Notes under the pieces: model-generated
Told to the model about the DNA's origin: nothing
Databases searched by the model: none
The model's input: the letters and a program-made list of their open reading frames with translations, nothing else
Translations under genes and position numbers: made by a program
Assembly (NCBI GenBank): GCA_014529385.2
Contig: CM043966.1
Span: forward strand, 39,426,037 to 39,490,036
Reading direction: 5' to 3'
DNA: 64,000 bases
Source of the DNA: Adiantum capillus-veneris
Taxonomy: Eukaryota > Streptophyta > Polypodiopsida > Polypodiales > Pteridaceae
Shown here: in pieces, positions 31,119 to 43,158 of the stretch
Layout of the letters: the number at the start of each line of letters is the position of its first letter
Position numbering within the stretch: the stretch's first letter is position 1

Positions 31119-32089
31119 TCCATGCACACTCTTGTGCTACATGCTTGTAGCATGAACCCTAATCACATAATCACAACACCATCATCATCACCATCACCAT
31201 GCACAAAAGATGAGCACCACACCTCCACACCACTTGTAATTAAGGGTTGAAGGCACAATTTCAAGAAGAAGAAGGGTGGACACACTCATGATATTCCTCG
31301 CCATCAACTCCCATCTCTCCATTATGCCTCCTACGATCTTGTTCCCTTCTCATTTTCCTACCATACGCTACCTATTGTATTCATCTTTTGCAAGCAATCA
31401 ACACACTCCATCTTGGTGCCATACTTTGTGTCTCTTTGGATACATCGCATTGTGAGTATGGTATATGCTTGTTCCTTGCCTTTTTTTTCTGCTTATGTAA
31501 AGGTGTGCGGATTCGCCACCATACACACACACACACACACACACTCTCTCTCTCTCTCTTCCTCTCATATTCCTATCATCTTGCTACTTCCATCTTGAGG
31601 TGTGCAGATTCGCCACCTCTTGTATGATAAGTGAGCATACTCGCAAGTTTCCCCTACCTCATTATCTTCCTTACTAATATGCACGAGTAGCAAGCCCATT
31701 CTCACTCATTCACCACTCCTCTCACCTTATTCTCCGACCACCCCATTCCACATTTGGGCGTGGATCTTGAAATTGTTTTCCATGGCATGCTTCATTGTGT
31801 ATATGTATGCGTCCTAGCCGCGTATCTTGCTAGGTGGTGCCCCTATTGTGTATCCCCCATGATGAGGCCATTGTGCATAGTCTTGGTGTAGAGGCCACCG
31901 GGTCTATTTTTCACTTCCGCCTCTCAGTGCAATTGGAACAATGAGCTGTCCACCTTTAGGTGATAGATTGAGCTAATTGGTATCCCAATCTAGTGCTTCC
32001 TTGTCCGTCCACATCCATGAGATTCCAAGAATCATTGTTTCATTCATGTGTTCATTTGGTAAGCATACAAATTGATGAGGGCATGAACA

Positions 32090-32850
32090 TCCATGTACTT
32101 TTATTTGTGCTATGGTTGTTTAGCTGTACTTTGATACGAAGGTCCATTCCATCTAACCATTCATCATCTGTTGACACTGCATCTTTCTGCAATTCCCATT
32201 GTCGGTCATGTTGTTTTAGAGTGTTGATGGGACTAGGTATTTGTTGAACCTTGAGAGCAACTTTCCTTTTGAGTACCCGAAGCCGAGCTTCCTCTTGGGC
32301 TTCATCAATAACCTGCTGTCGATTTATTTTTGTTTGCTTAGCTGCATGCATCCGTTCTAGCAATTCATTGATCAATGGAAAATTGTACTTCTTTAAACAA
32401 CATCCACTAATCCAATTAGCCATTGGTTCACCATCTAGGGTGGACAACTTAACTGCTCCACTTGGAGATACATCTTCAATGATAAACAATCCGTTTCGCT
32501 TTTTCTTAAACTTGGGAATGTGTTGCTTAAGGGAATAGACTAAAACTAAGTCTCCTTTTTTGAAGATTTTGTTAATAGATGGGAATCAAAAAACTATTTT
32601 TGTTTCTGCTTTTGTGCATAGATGTGAGCTATAGCAATTAGCCTTTTCTCATCAAGCTTTTCTAAATCTTCAAGCCTCTCTGACAATTCATGTCCAGTCC
32701 ACTCAAGATCCTTAGCTAGCCTTAGTGACAACAATAGAAATTCTATTGGCAGTATGGCATGAAGACCATAAACAAGGTTAAAGGGTGTAGCATTTAAAGC
32801 TGTTTTGAATGAAACTCTATAAGACCATAGAACAAAATGGAGATTCATAT
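32090..32850 (-). pseudogene. E2 integrase C-terminal part, broken
   Basis: Minus-strand segments at 32594-32848 (LWSYRVSFKTALNATPFNLV, typical end of an integrase core) and 32052-32489 (MFIIEDVSPSGAVKLSTLDG, ANWISG, then a long basic helical tail) are the C-terminal part of a gypsy integrase. The IEDVSPSGAVKL block is the SH3-like post-integrase segment of Tat-type elements. A frame change separates the pieces. The lower end merges into the LTR-C insertion point. Confidence 0.75.
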
Positions 32851-32859
32851 CCCAATCTG

Positions 32860-33880
32860 TCCTTCCTTAACTAACCACTTTAGTCAATACCGAGCTAATA
32901 ATTTTATTCATATGCTCAGCTTGTCCATTTGCTTGTGGGTGATAGGGAGCTGATTTGTTATGGATGACCATAAACTCATTAAGCAAATACTCAATTACCT
33001 AATTGAGGAAACGAGTTCCCCTATCACGGACAATTTCTATTGGCAGTCCATATCTTGTGAACACATACTCATATAAGAATGCGGCGGTGGTTCTGCCATC
33101 ATTCTTTTGAGTTGCTTTAGCCTCAGCGCACTTGGTCAAATAGTCCGTAGCTACAATGATATATTGAGCTTGGGTTCTGTAAGCAGGTGGTTGTATTGGC
33201 CCAACAATATCTATACCCCATTTTGCAAAAGCTCTAGCCACTATCATTGGTCTTAAGGGCATACTATCTACACGGGTTGGCATTTTTGCTCGTTGACATG
33301 CATCACACCTTTGACCATATTCCTTGGCATCAGCAAAAAGTGTTGGCCACCATATGCCTACCATTAAGATTGCTCTTCTGGTGGTCTCACTAGAGAAGTG
33401 ACCTTCAGCTAATCTAGCATGTGCTTGTTCTATAATGGAAACGTATTCGTCTCATTTGCACAAAGACGCAAATGTTGATCTTTATCTCTCTGATACAATT
33501 GGTTCCCAATAAGAGCATAGTCTCTTGCTTGTGTTTCAATTGCTCTTTGACGGCTTTACTCATATCCTCAAGAAATGTTCGGCTTGATAATAAGTAAGTA
33601 ACTAGATAGTTACCCCACTTGAGGACAAGTGATATTTGGAACAATGTCACATGAGGTATGGGTGTTTGTTTCTAACATTGAGGAATTTTTTTAAGAAAAG
33701 AATGAACATCACTCCTCATAGCTGGCCAAAATACTCCAAGTCTCAAGATCTGTCGCATAGTTTGGTCTTCCGCAAAGTGAAGTCCTACTATGGTAATATG
33801 TGCTTGACTTAGGTATTGGTTTTTCTCCTCAGCATTAATGCATAAAAGCAATATTCCATCTTGATTTATTTTGTACAACC
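32860..33880 (-). pseudogene. E2 integrase with two zinc-binding modules, broken
   Basis: From 5' to 3' on the minus strand, the first zinc-binding-like module (33672-33878) has AHITIVGLHF, FWPAMRSDVHSF and only one final Cys (PQC). A linker follows, and then a second, canonical module near 33285-33430 with GHFSSETTRRAIL, WWPTLFADAK and CDACQR. After it comes the integrase core with KWGIDIVGPIQ and VRDRGTRF. Stops near 33676 and 33420 and frame changes break it. The core glutamate region (near 32860-32990) is noncoding in frame but recognisable (QANGQAEHMNK by reading). Confidence 0.75.
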
Positions 33881-34426
33881 TTCCAGCTAGTTATTGATAC
33901 ATAGCCGATTGTTCAATTGATCCGATTGTAATAGGAAGTGGTATTTGAGAATCCACTTGAGCTATGGTCATCAAGGATACCATGTTTTTCGACCATCGAG
34001 GTATCATTTCCACGGAGAAAAAATATGCATCTGGTAGATCATCATCTACTCCTTTAGGTGGTTCTCCTTGACAAATGATCTGCTCTTTGATGAGTGGTGC
34101 CCTTTTTTACAACTACAATGAAATCAAGTTCCAGAAGAATAATGAACCATCTCACTATTCTTCCTGTGTTGCATGGCTTGTTGACCAAGTACAATAAGGT
34201 GGTCCACAAAGAGAAAAAATTTGTTGGCTAATAGGTAATGTATATACTTTTCACGGCATAGATCATTCCTAATCCTTCCCTTTTGGTGGTGGTATAGTTT
34301 TTCTCTACCATATTCAACTGTCGGCTAGCATAAGAGAAAGGAAAATCAATCTTCCCGTCTCTTGGTTGAGCTAGTATACACCCGATGGAAAAATTGGAAG
34401 CATCTACATGTATATGGAATATATTA

Positions 34427-35406
34427 TCAATGTGGTGCTTTCAATATTGGAGCTGAAGTGAGAGCTTGCTTAAGATTCATGAAGGATTCTTCACACTTAT
34501 CAGTCCATTCAAAGTGTATAATCAAGCTATACATGGGTTTTGCAATTATAGCGTACATGTAAATGAACCGTCTGTAATATCCACAATGTCCCATGAAGGC
34601 TTGAACCCCCTTGACCAATGTTGGTCTAGGAAAATTAGCAATAACATGAATTTTATCCATATTAGTAGCTATGCCATGTTTAGACACTATATGTCCAAGA
34701 ATTTTTCCTTGTCTACCCCCATGAGTGTGCACTTTTCAGGATTTAAGCAAATCCTATAAAGTCTACATTTTTTGAATACCTTTTTTGGGGTTTTTGAAAT
34801 GATCAGTCTGGATTGTTGAATGTATGCATAGATCATTCATATATACTTCCAAGGAATTCCTAAGATATTCTTTAAAAGCATGGCTCATAAAAGGTGGAAG
34901 GAGCATTAGTTAACCCAGAAGGCAAAAATACCCATTCAGTTGCAAAGGGAGTTTTATGCTGATCTTTGGGATCAACCAAAGTTGATTGTATCCCAAAAAG
35001 CCATCTAAAAAGATGTATTCTTTTCCTGCAACTCTCTCTAAAACATGCTCAATGATTGGAAGAGGAAAGTTGTCTCTAATGGTATCTGCATTCACTTTCT
35101 TGAGATTGGCACACTCTTAGTTTCTTGAGATTGACACACTCTTAGCTGCATTCACTTTCTTGAGATTGACACACTCTTAGTTTTTCATTTTTCTTGGGTA
35201 CTACCACAATTGGAGAAACCCAATCTGTGTTCAATTTCATAAATAAATTTGGCTTCCTTTAGCTTTTCTATCTCTTCTTTGATCTTTCTGGCAAATGTTT
35301 TATTATATGTGTATTGCCTTTGTTTACTTGGTTTCGCATCATCTCTCATGGGTATGGTACGTTGACAGATTTTTAAATCAACACCCTTGAGATCCTTCAA
35401 GAGCAA
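34427..35406 (-). pseudogene. E2 reverse transcriptase, broken
   Basis: Three minus-strand pieces are RT. 35185-35406 is the N-terminal palm (KQRQYTYNKTFARKIKEEIE, KEAKFIYEIE). 34910-35095 includes ADTIRDNFPLP and FLDGFLGYNQ. 34427-34732 is the thumb and connection (KILGHIVSKHGIATNMDK, FMGHCGYYRRFI). The YxDD region near 34800-34860 is out of frame. A 25-bp unit, TTTCTTGAGATTGACACACTC or close to it, is triplicated at 35095-35182, disrupting the NLKK region. Confidence 0.8.
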
Positions 35407-35489
35407 GCAAAGATATCTCGGTATTCTTTCAATAATCTTAACAAAAGCTTTTCTTCTTCTTTCGTAAGGTCATTTGCAATGTAGGTAGG

Positions 35490-36472
35490 TCAACGTTTTT
35501 CTCTTGGTTCAACCAGATCTATCTTTTTTTTTGCGTTTTCAGGTCCTTCATAGGACTCGCCCCATTTTCGTAGTTCCCTTACAGGTTGTTCAACTATGAT
35601 TTTTTGGTCTTGGAGAGTATACTTCTTGTAATGGGATGGAACATTAAGTACATCTTTACCATCCTCCTCAGTGGTTTCCCTTTCAATTGTATATATCTCC
35701 TTTAGAGCTTTTTTCAACTCTTGATATTTCTTTCTTCGTTAAACTCATGTCATTGTTGAATTCTTGTCCTGGTTTTTAGGTTTTGCTTGATTTTCTTTTC
35801 TCGTTTTTCTCAATGTTTTTGACATTTCCTATTTTTCGTTTAAAGGATATCTACCAGTGATTTTGTCCTTGACACAATCATGTGCATCTATCTGCATCAG
35901 AAACCGTGTTCTATTGGAGACTAATGGCACATGTCTAGCTTTCCAATTTTTTGTGTCTCTTTTTCTTCTATACCTTTTTGTCTTCTCGGTTTTTGGTTTG
36001 GAAAGTCAAAATTTTTTTTCTCCCCTCTTTTCATGAGTAGCTTAGCTCTCACATGTTCTTTTTCTGACCCCTAATCATCTGAGGTAGCTAAGTGTTCTTC
36101 TAACTCATCTGCTGCATCATAATAGAGGTCTCAAAAGACTTGTTGAGCTTTCATCAAGTCCTTGGATTCGTGAATTTCGTTTTCAATGTGAAGGTTTGAG
36201 ATCATTTGTATGGGAATTATTTCATAGTCGTCCTCATTGCAAAATTGAGTAGGCATAGACTTATTTACACATACATCCATTATTGCTAAAATTTGAGTCC
36301 ACTCAAATGGCTCAAACAAATGCTCTGGAAAGGGTTCATGCACATAGGCTTCCTCTGTGCAGTCCCTTTCTAAGCTACATTCTTCTCGTTTTAAGATCTC
36401 GTTTTCTGAGGCTCCGCACATCCAAATAGGAGTGTCTTTGTCCAACCAAGATGGAAGCTTCGTTTCAGCCAA
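35490..36472 (-). pseudogene. E2 protease-RT spacer, broken
   Basis: Charged open pieces at 36131-36472 (acidic; KLPSWLDKDTPIWMCG, FPEHLFEPFEWTQ) and 35490-35717 (Lys/Glu-rich) lie between protease and RT. They are comparable to the acidic C-terminal region of the E1 polyprotein. No catalytic motif is seen. Confidence 0.55.
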
Positions 36473-36563
36473 AGAGACCGAATTGAATTCTTGTGTGACG
36501 TTTTCATGACATCTCTATAAGTGTGATCTTTTAGATTAACCCTTGTTATTGATCCCACTTACT

Positions 36564-37205
36564 TCAAGTACATATAATTGTTTCCCAATCTTGGATGAGT
36601 TGTACTTGTCGCATGAAAGGTCTTTTCAATATGATTTCGTAATTGAGTTTCTTTTCAAAGTCTACTATGGCAAAAGTGTGTTGATATTCAATCCCGCATG
36701 AATTAAATATCACTTTTTGAAGAAGTCCTAAGGGTCTTTCAATGTGTCCATCAGCCAATTGCAATTTCATTCGAGTTTGTCTAATGGTTGGTTGTCCCCA
36801 TGATTCCCATACTGCTTTTGTGGCTATGGCTATGCCTGCCCCACTATCCAATATTGCCATGGTTTTTATATCATTATATCTCACCGGAAGGGTTGTGTTT
36901 CCTTCTTCCCCTTCGTAGTATTCTCCAACTTTGTTCATTGGAACATATCTAATCTCTTTTTTGTCCAACTCGTGTTTCAATTTTTCCAAATTTGTTGTGA
37001 TTAGCCTTGTTATTACCACCTTCTCTAATGTCTTCTGTAGATCATTCCATAAATATGGCCCGATTTTCAATAGTTCTCCTAAAGTAAGAGTGCATTGGAT
37101 GTGTGTAGACATAATTGAATGGATGTTGTCTACTTCTAGGGTCTGTTCCGCTCTCTTTATCTGAGTGGTTTTACACACTATGGATTCATCTTCGTTATCT
37201 CCCAA
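36564..37205 (-). pseudogene. E2 aspartic protease segment
   Basis: This 213-codon open piece has GEYYEGEEGNTTLPV, then the protease active site MAILDSGAGIAIATK and a later YEIILKRPFMRQ. The same blocks occur in the E1 polyprotein at residues about 1275-1370 (VGEYYEGEEG versus LGQYFEGDES; WESWGQP versus WESMGKP), showing that E1 and E2 are related families. The active site here is the standard DSG, while E1 has DGG. It is isolated from gag and RT by stops, hence a pseudogene. Confidence 0.82.
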
Positions 37206-37402
37206 GTAAGAGGGTAATATGTTTTCAAAGTCAATGGTTTAAACATTCCTGAAGCTTCAGATCCGCAATCCCCATACAAGGATTGTACAACCATGTCCAT
37301 ATTAGGAGGTAGGTTGTCTAACCAAACTTCCTCTATACGAGCTAACTTCAGAGTTAGGTTCCCATCATTAATCTCTCTAACTTTTTTCCATAAGTGTCCT
37401 GG

Positions 37403-39300
37403 CTAGTCTTCTTCTTCGAATGGAATTCCGTCTAAGGCATCTTCGCTCTCCGGCACTATAAGTTTTGGCTCTTTTGTTTCAAGGTGGGGTTCTACCACCA
37501 CTTTGGATTTCTCTTTATTGGTTCCTACCACAAGCTCCTCAGGTTTTACCATACTCCCGAACTTGGGTTTCTGTTTTTCTAGCATCTCTTGAGTGATTCT
37601 TACCAAATTTTGATAAGCTTCAAGCTTCGCTGCTTCCATGTCTGGAGAAGGATAGTCTTTGCATTTGTTTTCCATGTTTTGGCCTGCTTTAAGTCCCGCT
37701 TGGTAAGCTTCCAAGGATGCATTAATAGGATCAAAAAATTTTGTCAACCAAAATTGATCCTCCAGATTTCATCGTAGTTTCCTTGATTTTGCTTCTAGTT
37801 TGTTTCACCTTTTCTTGGAATAGCTTCTTTGCTTTCTTCTCGATTTTAGCCCTTTGTTACTGTTTTCTCATCTCATACCTTTTGTTTTTGCTTCTTTTGG
37901 TCTTTTGAGAGAAATTTTTTGAATTTTCTGAATCATCAGAGGAATTATGTTTCTTTTTCTTAGCCTAGTCTCTAGTGTTACCTTGATTGGAACAATCAGT
38001 TCACTCTCAGATGAGCTAGTAGGTATACTTGGACTATGTTCACTACTGTTTTACCCTTGTTTAAAGGATTTTTTGGACAATCTTCAGGGAAGTGTCCTCC
38101 CTTTTTGCAACATTGTATGCAGTAAGCTTCAACTGGCTTGAGGTTCTTGTCAGGCTCTGGGCATTCATTTTTCCAATGATCATCTGCACCACAGTTATGA
38201 CAGTTTTCAGTTCTTGGCTTAATCATGGGTCTTACCATTGGAGGTCTGACACCTTGACTAGCTACATAGTACATTGGTGCAAGCTCTAGTGTTGCATAAG
38301 TCACAGGTTCTTCCATTGGTGGTAGATGTGAATTATACCAATCTCCTTCTACCATTACTGTAGATGGACTAGGCTTAGCATAGGGTGTAATTGGCACTAG
38401 TTCTTGTTCATCTATGACTCCTTCTGGATGTGTGTACTTTACAGGTACTGCAGTATGTCCTAGATATGGAGGTTGTTGACCCAAAACAGGTTGAGGTCTT
38501 TCCATACTCATCGGTGGTCTTTGAGCTAAGGCCATATTAGGCTGATATCTGTACATGGGTTATCTTGTGGCCTCATAGGCACGTACTGAACATTCCCATC
38601 ATACTTTGGTCGGTAATAACACTCATTGGCTTCATGGTTGGTCCATTTACCTTCCATTGCACACCATTTTTGCGGCCTAATTGGTTGTCCCTGTTGAGGT
38701 ATCCCTTGCACTGGTCTCCTCATAGGTGCTTCTTGCATGTTATTCATCCTTTTGAGCATGTCTTCTATGGATAAAAGTGGTGCTGCAGTAGCCGTTCCCA
38801 CTTGTGCTGGTTTGGTGGATGTTATTTTCTTGCTTTGGTTATCCTTAGGGACATCTTCTTCGTTGAAAATATCACAATTGTCTCCTAAGTCAATAGCATC
38901 TGACACACACTCTTCTAGGGTCGTATGCTTCTTGCTATCCAGTATAGCATGAAGTTCTTTGTTTAACAGTCCCTCTAGAAACAATGATACTAGTCTTTCC
39001 TCTGCAGGTATCTCTAGCTATGGGCATCTTGCAATATATTGCTTCATTGGAGTTTCACAATCCCTAACAGACTCACCTTGTTTTTGTTTAAAGCTATAGA
39101 TTTGAGCTACCGTATTGTGTTTGATCCCCATTTGGAATAAGAAGCTACAAATCCTTGAGCTAATGTATTCAAGTCCATGATTGACCTTGGTGGAATGTTT
39201 TGGAACCATGTCAGTGATTTTTCTTCTAATGTCATTCCAAATCCCTCGAATTGAGTATGGAAATCAAATATGCATTCTGCTCTTAGCACTTGTTTAAAGC
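37403..39300 (-). pseudogene. E2 gag with zinc knuckles, broken
   Basis: Minus-strand pieces at 39018-39289 hold the capsid domain (LEEKSLTWFQNIPP; KQKQGESVRDC with YIARCP, matching GESVRDFI and NSRCP in E1). 38526-38984 (LEECVSDAIDLGDN) continues it. 37996-38556 has a proline/methionine-rich region and cysteine knuckles CHNCGADDHWKNEC (CX2CX4HX4C) and CIQCCKKGGHFPEDC (one residue longer). 37403-37747 is a charged tail. Frames change between pieces. Confidence 0.8.
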
Positions 39301-39383
39301 TTGCTAAGTGGTAGGGATCCCCAGATCCACTGTAATTTATGACCCATTTTTGAAAATCAGCTGGTCTAACACGTCTGTTTGGT

Positions 39384-40315
39384 TCAACTCCTGGTCTCCT
39401 GGCAGTTTGGTTCTATTCCAAGTCCGTTAAACCAGTTTGTTGGAAATAGTGAATCATGTAGCCCTGGACTGGCTTTAGTGTCACTTGGTTTTCTTCGTGA
39501 TGAGGTGGTTTTTGGTTTTTTAACATTACTCTCAAAAGATCTCTCGCGGAGTTCTTCTCTTGGAATAGTTTTTGGCCCTTGGCCCAATATCCAATCCCTT
39601 ATGAATTACCCTTGGTATTTGGTTTGTTCCACGTCCTCAGGAGTCATCATAACAAAGTTATTGTTATAACAATCCCTAAATAGGTAGGTTAGTAGATCTG
39701 TTGAACCCTTATCTTTGATTTTGAAGGTATAAATGATCTTCATGGGTGTTAGCTTTCTTGATTTGTCAAGCGAAGTCCATAGAAGATCTTTGACGTACGT
39801 TTCTATCCTCCCAACAATAGACTCCGATCCTAGGATTATCCGTACTAAGCCATTTTAAAGGCTTCAAATCAACTTGATCGTATCCCTTGAATTATAAAGT
39901 CGGTGGTCCTTCTTTTGCTGCCATATCTGGAATAATGTTATTTATCTCTAACCCCCATTTTTCTATCACGTTAGGTTTTCAACTTGTAAATACTGAGTTC
40001 CATTTTTATCCGTGTACATTTTTCCTTGTTTCTTTGCCCCGATTTCCTCTTCAAACTCAATACCATGGTCATCAATGCAAATAGCATGCTCATCATTAGG
40101 ATCCAAGTAAACCTGAGCTCCATGGCGATTAGTCTTATTAAAAGAGAGTATATGCTTATAGCGCACTTTTGTTCTGATTTTTGAATGAGTCGAATGAGAA
40201 GAAATTTCAGATGTTGATTCTGAAAAAGTGTCTGAGACTTCTTCAAAGATAGTGTCCAAGTGATCGCCTCAATTAACACTCTCTTTAGTGGATACTCTAC
40301 TAGCGGTCTCTCCAA
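39384..40315 (-). pseudogene. E2 gag N-terminal region, broken
   Basis: Open pieces at 39966-40315 (MDTIFEEVSDTFSESTSE, then VYLDPNDEHAICIDDHGIEF) and 39384-39587 precede the capsid domain. They are acidic and Ser/Thr-rich at the start. Position suggests the N-terminus of the E2 polyprotein; the sequence itself is not recognised. Confidence 0.45.
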
Positions 40316-40771
40316 ATATGCCTTGGTTTTCTAGTATACGACCAGATCTAAGGTTCATATAGACTTGTGAATCCCTGGATAGAGTACTTACCATCGGATT
40401 GACTTGTTGTCAATTTGTTCCACTTGATTTGATTGCAAATTGTGTCAAGCTATCAATTCCTTGTTTGCAACCTGATTCCTGTACCAGTTTTAATCAAGTT
40501 AGCTGTTCTTCCACAAAGACTATATAGTTTTTTGCTAACTATTGTGACTGGTATATGTGTATCACTTCAAATCGAGCTAAGTGAGTCAAAAGTTGAGACT
40601 TTCAGATTCTAGTTTTGCAAAAAGCCAAAGGACTAATTGCAACCTGGAAACTGAGTGAACATGTACTAATTTGGATCTGATTGAACCCAAAATTTTCCGA
40701 TGGCCTTGTATTATGTTGGTCTAACACTATACAAGTTCAAAAGTCAAAAATGGTGTTTCGGTGTAGCAATA

Positions 40772-41643
40772 GTAAATAATCATGATCATTTACTTTTCTC
40801 AAATTTGTGCACTTTTTGGCTTGATTTGCCAAGTATGCAACTTGTTAAGGTCTCTGGACACGTTTTACTAAGTTTGAACAAAATTTGTTAAAGTTATCAA
40901 TTGTTTCGTGTTCGTAGACCCAATTTTCAAGAATCTGGCTTAAGTCTCACTTTTGTGATCCAAATTTCACCAAAATTGATTTGTGTGGTCTACTTGATAT
41001 GCTTGACCTTGTGGTATACTCAAATGTGCAAGAATATCAATTTTTGTAGCAGATGTGAATAATCACGATTATTTACTCTAGCTATTTTTTTGCACTCTTT
41101 TGCAACAATCTTGACATAGATCTGTTAAGCAACTTAAACTCCCTAGCCAAGTTTCATCAAGTTTGGACAAATTTTTGTTCATCTGTTTTGTATCGACAGA
41201 CTAACTTTGCACATTTGCCCATAATTTTCAATCCAATGATCCAAATCTTAGCAAATTTGGTTTGTGGACTTACTACAACATGCTAAAACTAGTGGTATGA
41301 TTACTTGGTAAAAAAAGTTAAAAAATGGGACAGATGTAAATAATCATGATTATTTACTTCTGGTAAAGTTTTGCATCTTTTTGGTCAATTGAGCATGTAC
41401 TCTTGTCTATCGCATCAATATAAGCCTATGAATCAAGTTTCATTGAGTTTGAACAAAATTTTTCCTAATTTACACTCAAGTTCCGAAAAGTCAGTACAGA
41501 CTTTAGTTTTTACCCAGTTTTTGGTCAGTTTGGTGATCCAAATTCTATGGTCCTTTACAAAGGTTGTTTGTACATATGCATAGAGTCTTTGGTATCAACC
41601 TTGTTCAGTTTTGAGCTGAAAGTAAATAATCACGATTATGTAC
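40772..41643. repeat. E2 palindrome-bearing repeats, block 2 (four copies)
   Basis: The same 22-bp palindrome as in block 1 (core AATAATCACGATTATT and variants) lies at 40772-40793, 41055-41076, 41336-41357 and 41622-41643. Spacings are 283, 281 and 286 bp. Between copies, segments such as AGTTTGAACAAAATTTGTT recur near the same phase, so these are diverged tandem repeats of about 285 bp. They lie in the E2 untranslated leader between PBS and gag. Partial copies lie in the E2 LTRs near 8033-8052 and 42670. Confidence 0.82.
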
Positions 41644-42316
41644 TTTAAGCCTAAATTGAACAATTTTTTGAACTTTTTCACTGGACAATCTTTTTATGAG
41701 CTATTTTAAGCCTTTGAGTCGGGTCAAAACTTAATTTGGCCTAAAATATCAAGAAAAGGTATATAATTTGAGTTTTTGCAAACTCTTGAAATTTTTACCT
41801 CAATGTGTCCTTGAGCTTACCCACTTGTTCATACAACTTTTAAAGAATGCTCGCCAGTCGGATTGAGTGGTTGTCAGTCTTTTCAGGCTATTTCTAGCCG
41901 TAGACTTGAAATTCTATAACTTCACATAACAACTCACAATTGATTCTTTCGGAGCGAGCATTGTACTAAAATCCACCTCGGATTCTACTTACCCTACTCC
42001 TAGGTTCTACTGCAATGGGGTTGTGGAAAGTGTCCACAAATACTCGTTTTCTTATTTTTTATGGTTTTATGAGCTTTGATCTTAAGACTTGTCTCGTCCA
42101 TCAATCATTCTCAAAATCCTAATCTAATTTTACAATCCAACAATCTTAAAGGTACTTAGCAAGTACAATTTACTTCCAAGCTACCTCTACACAGCAAAAG
42201 ACGACAATCTTAAGCTATACGGTTTAAAAAAGAAATTTTTGACTCTAGAAGATCCTACAAGAAGTTAAAGGATAACTTGATAAGACGCTCGTGTTTTTCC
42301 TTAGTTTAGGTCTCTT

Positions 42317-42339
42317 CGATCCCCGGGAGTGGTGCTAAA
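42317..42339 (-). promoter_or_regulatory. Decayed tRNA-Asp primer-binding site of E2
   Basis: Minus strand TTTAGCACCACTCCCGGGGA, followed by TCGAAG, resembles the complement of the tRNA-Asp acceptor end and T-arm with several changes, some of them G-to-A. It follows the LTR end CCCACA, as the E1 PBS follows GCGCACA. It sets the 5' LTR boundary at 42340. Confidence 0.6.
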
Positions 42340-43158
42340 TGTGGGACGGGTGTCTAACCTCACTCCTATCTTATTGCAGACATAGCGAGAACCACAAATA
42401 TAATTATCAATCCATGGGATGAAGCTGACTTGGCTAGTGCATAGAGGCTATCAAGAGGTTGTCAATCTCTTTGAAAACAACAAACAACTCGCATCTATCT
42501 CAAGCTACACTCAAATGACTGAAATCACCAAAAGCTAATCACTCATCGACAAACAAATCACATCCGTTACAACATCAAACGACGTCCAAACGTAACAAAA
42601 CTTCTAGGACATATTTATAAGACCTAAGCACACATGCTTACGTTCTCAAATGTCCCTTTAGGTCAAGTGCAAAAATCACAATTATTAGTAGCAGCAGTGA
42701 GTTTTTGACCTAGTCGTTTTCGACCCAGAATGCATCTAAATGCTTATCAATGATGCCCCAATATCCCGCCTATACTTAGTTTTTGATTTTGAAGTGTAAA
42801 TTCCTACTTAGATGAAATTAGGCCGCGGATCGGGAACACCAAAAGCTATGAAATACCGTGAAATGCTTACGTCAATGCATAGAGCTCTTACCTGTGGTTG
42901 CAACGCAATAGACACAACTGCAATGTGACAACCGAGGAGGGAGTAGGAAGCATGAGAAGGAGATAAGTGTGCGCCATTAGCTCACGCTTGTGTTTCTATT
43001 ATCCAAAACTTACAAAAATTGGCTTTTATACCTTAGCCAAGGTTTTTGGTGGTCAATCCGAAAAATAGGAGTTACAATATTCTCGATTCATTAAAATAAT
43101 AAATGTTTTTACAATGAGAGCTCCGAGAAATGGTATTGGAGCTAGCTTGTTGCTAACA
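42340..43158 (-). mobile_element. 5' LTR of E2
   Basis: This is about 819 bp, from TGTTAGCAACAAGCTAGCTC (minus strand, at 43158) to CCGTCCCACA at 42340. The first 560 bp match the 3' LTR at 7960-8613; the last 257 bp have no counterpart there. A TATA-like box (minus GGTATAAAAGCC) lies near 43021-43035. Confidence 0.72.

Larger units (their letters stand above)
20000..31977 (+). mobile_element. LTR-C: about 2 kb LTR split by insertion of E4
   Basis: Without E4, the sequence 20000-20036 plus 29978-31977 forms one LTR-like unit starting TGGGAACCCCCCATAT. Its relative LTR-D at 47724 starts TGGGACTTTTCCCATAT. Both share a conserved block (30330-30590 versus 48410-48630: AGACCTTTGCAG, TTTGGCTGAATTTTT, GACCCCAGTTTTC). 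Both have a TATA box (TATATAAGGAGG near 31014) and a late block containing AGGTGGTGCCCC (near 31830). A PBS-like TTGGTATCCCAATC follows at 31977. No coding part of this element is present, so it is probably a solo or truncated LTR. End coordinates are approximate and no target duplication was found. Confidence 0.55.
7960..43158 (-). mobile_element. E2: old, very large Ty3/gypsy element with nested insertions
   Basis: Two diverged direct repeats (7960-8613 and 42340-43158) bound minus-strand coding relics in retrotransposon order: gag, protease, RT, integrase, then an accessory ORF region. At the 5' end there is a decayed tRNA-Asp PBS and at the 3' end a purine tract. Subtracting E3 (5.0 kb), E4 (9.9 kb) and LTR-C (about 2 kb) leaves roughly 18 kb of E2 sequence, which is in the range of giant Ogre/Tat-like elements. 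Every reading frame is broken by stops and frameshifts and the LTRs differ heavily, so it is long dead. No target-site duplication is found, because the 3' LTR is truncated. Confidence 0.8.
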
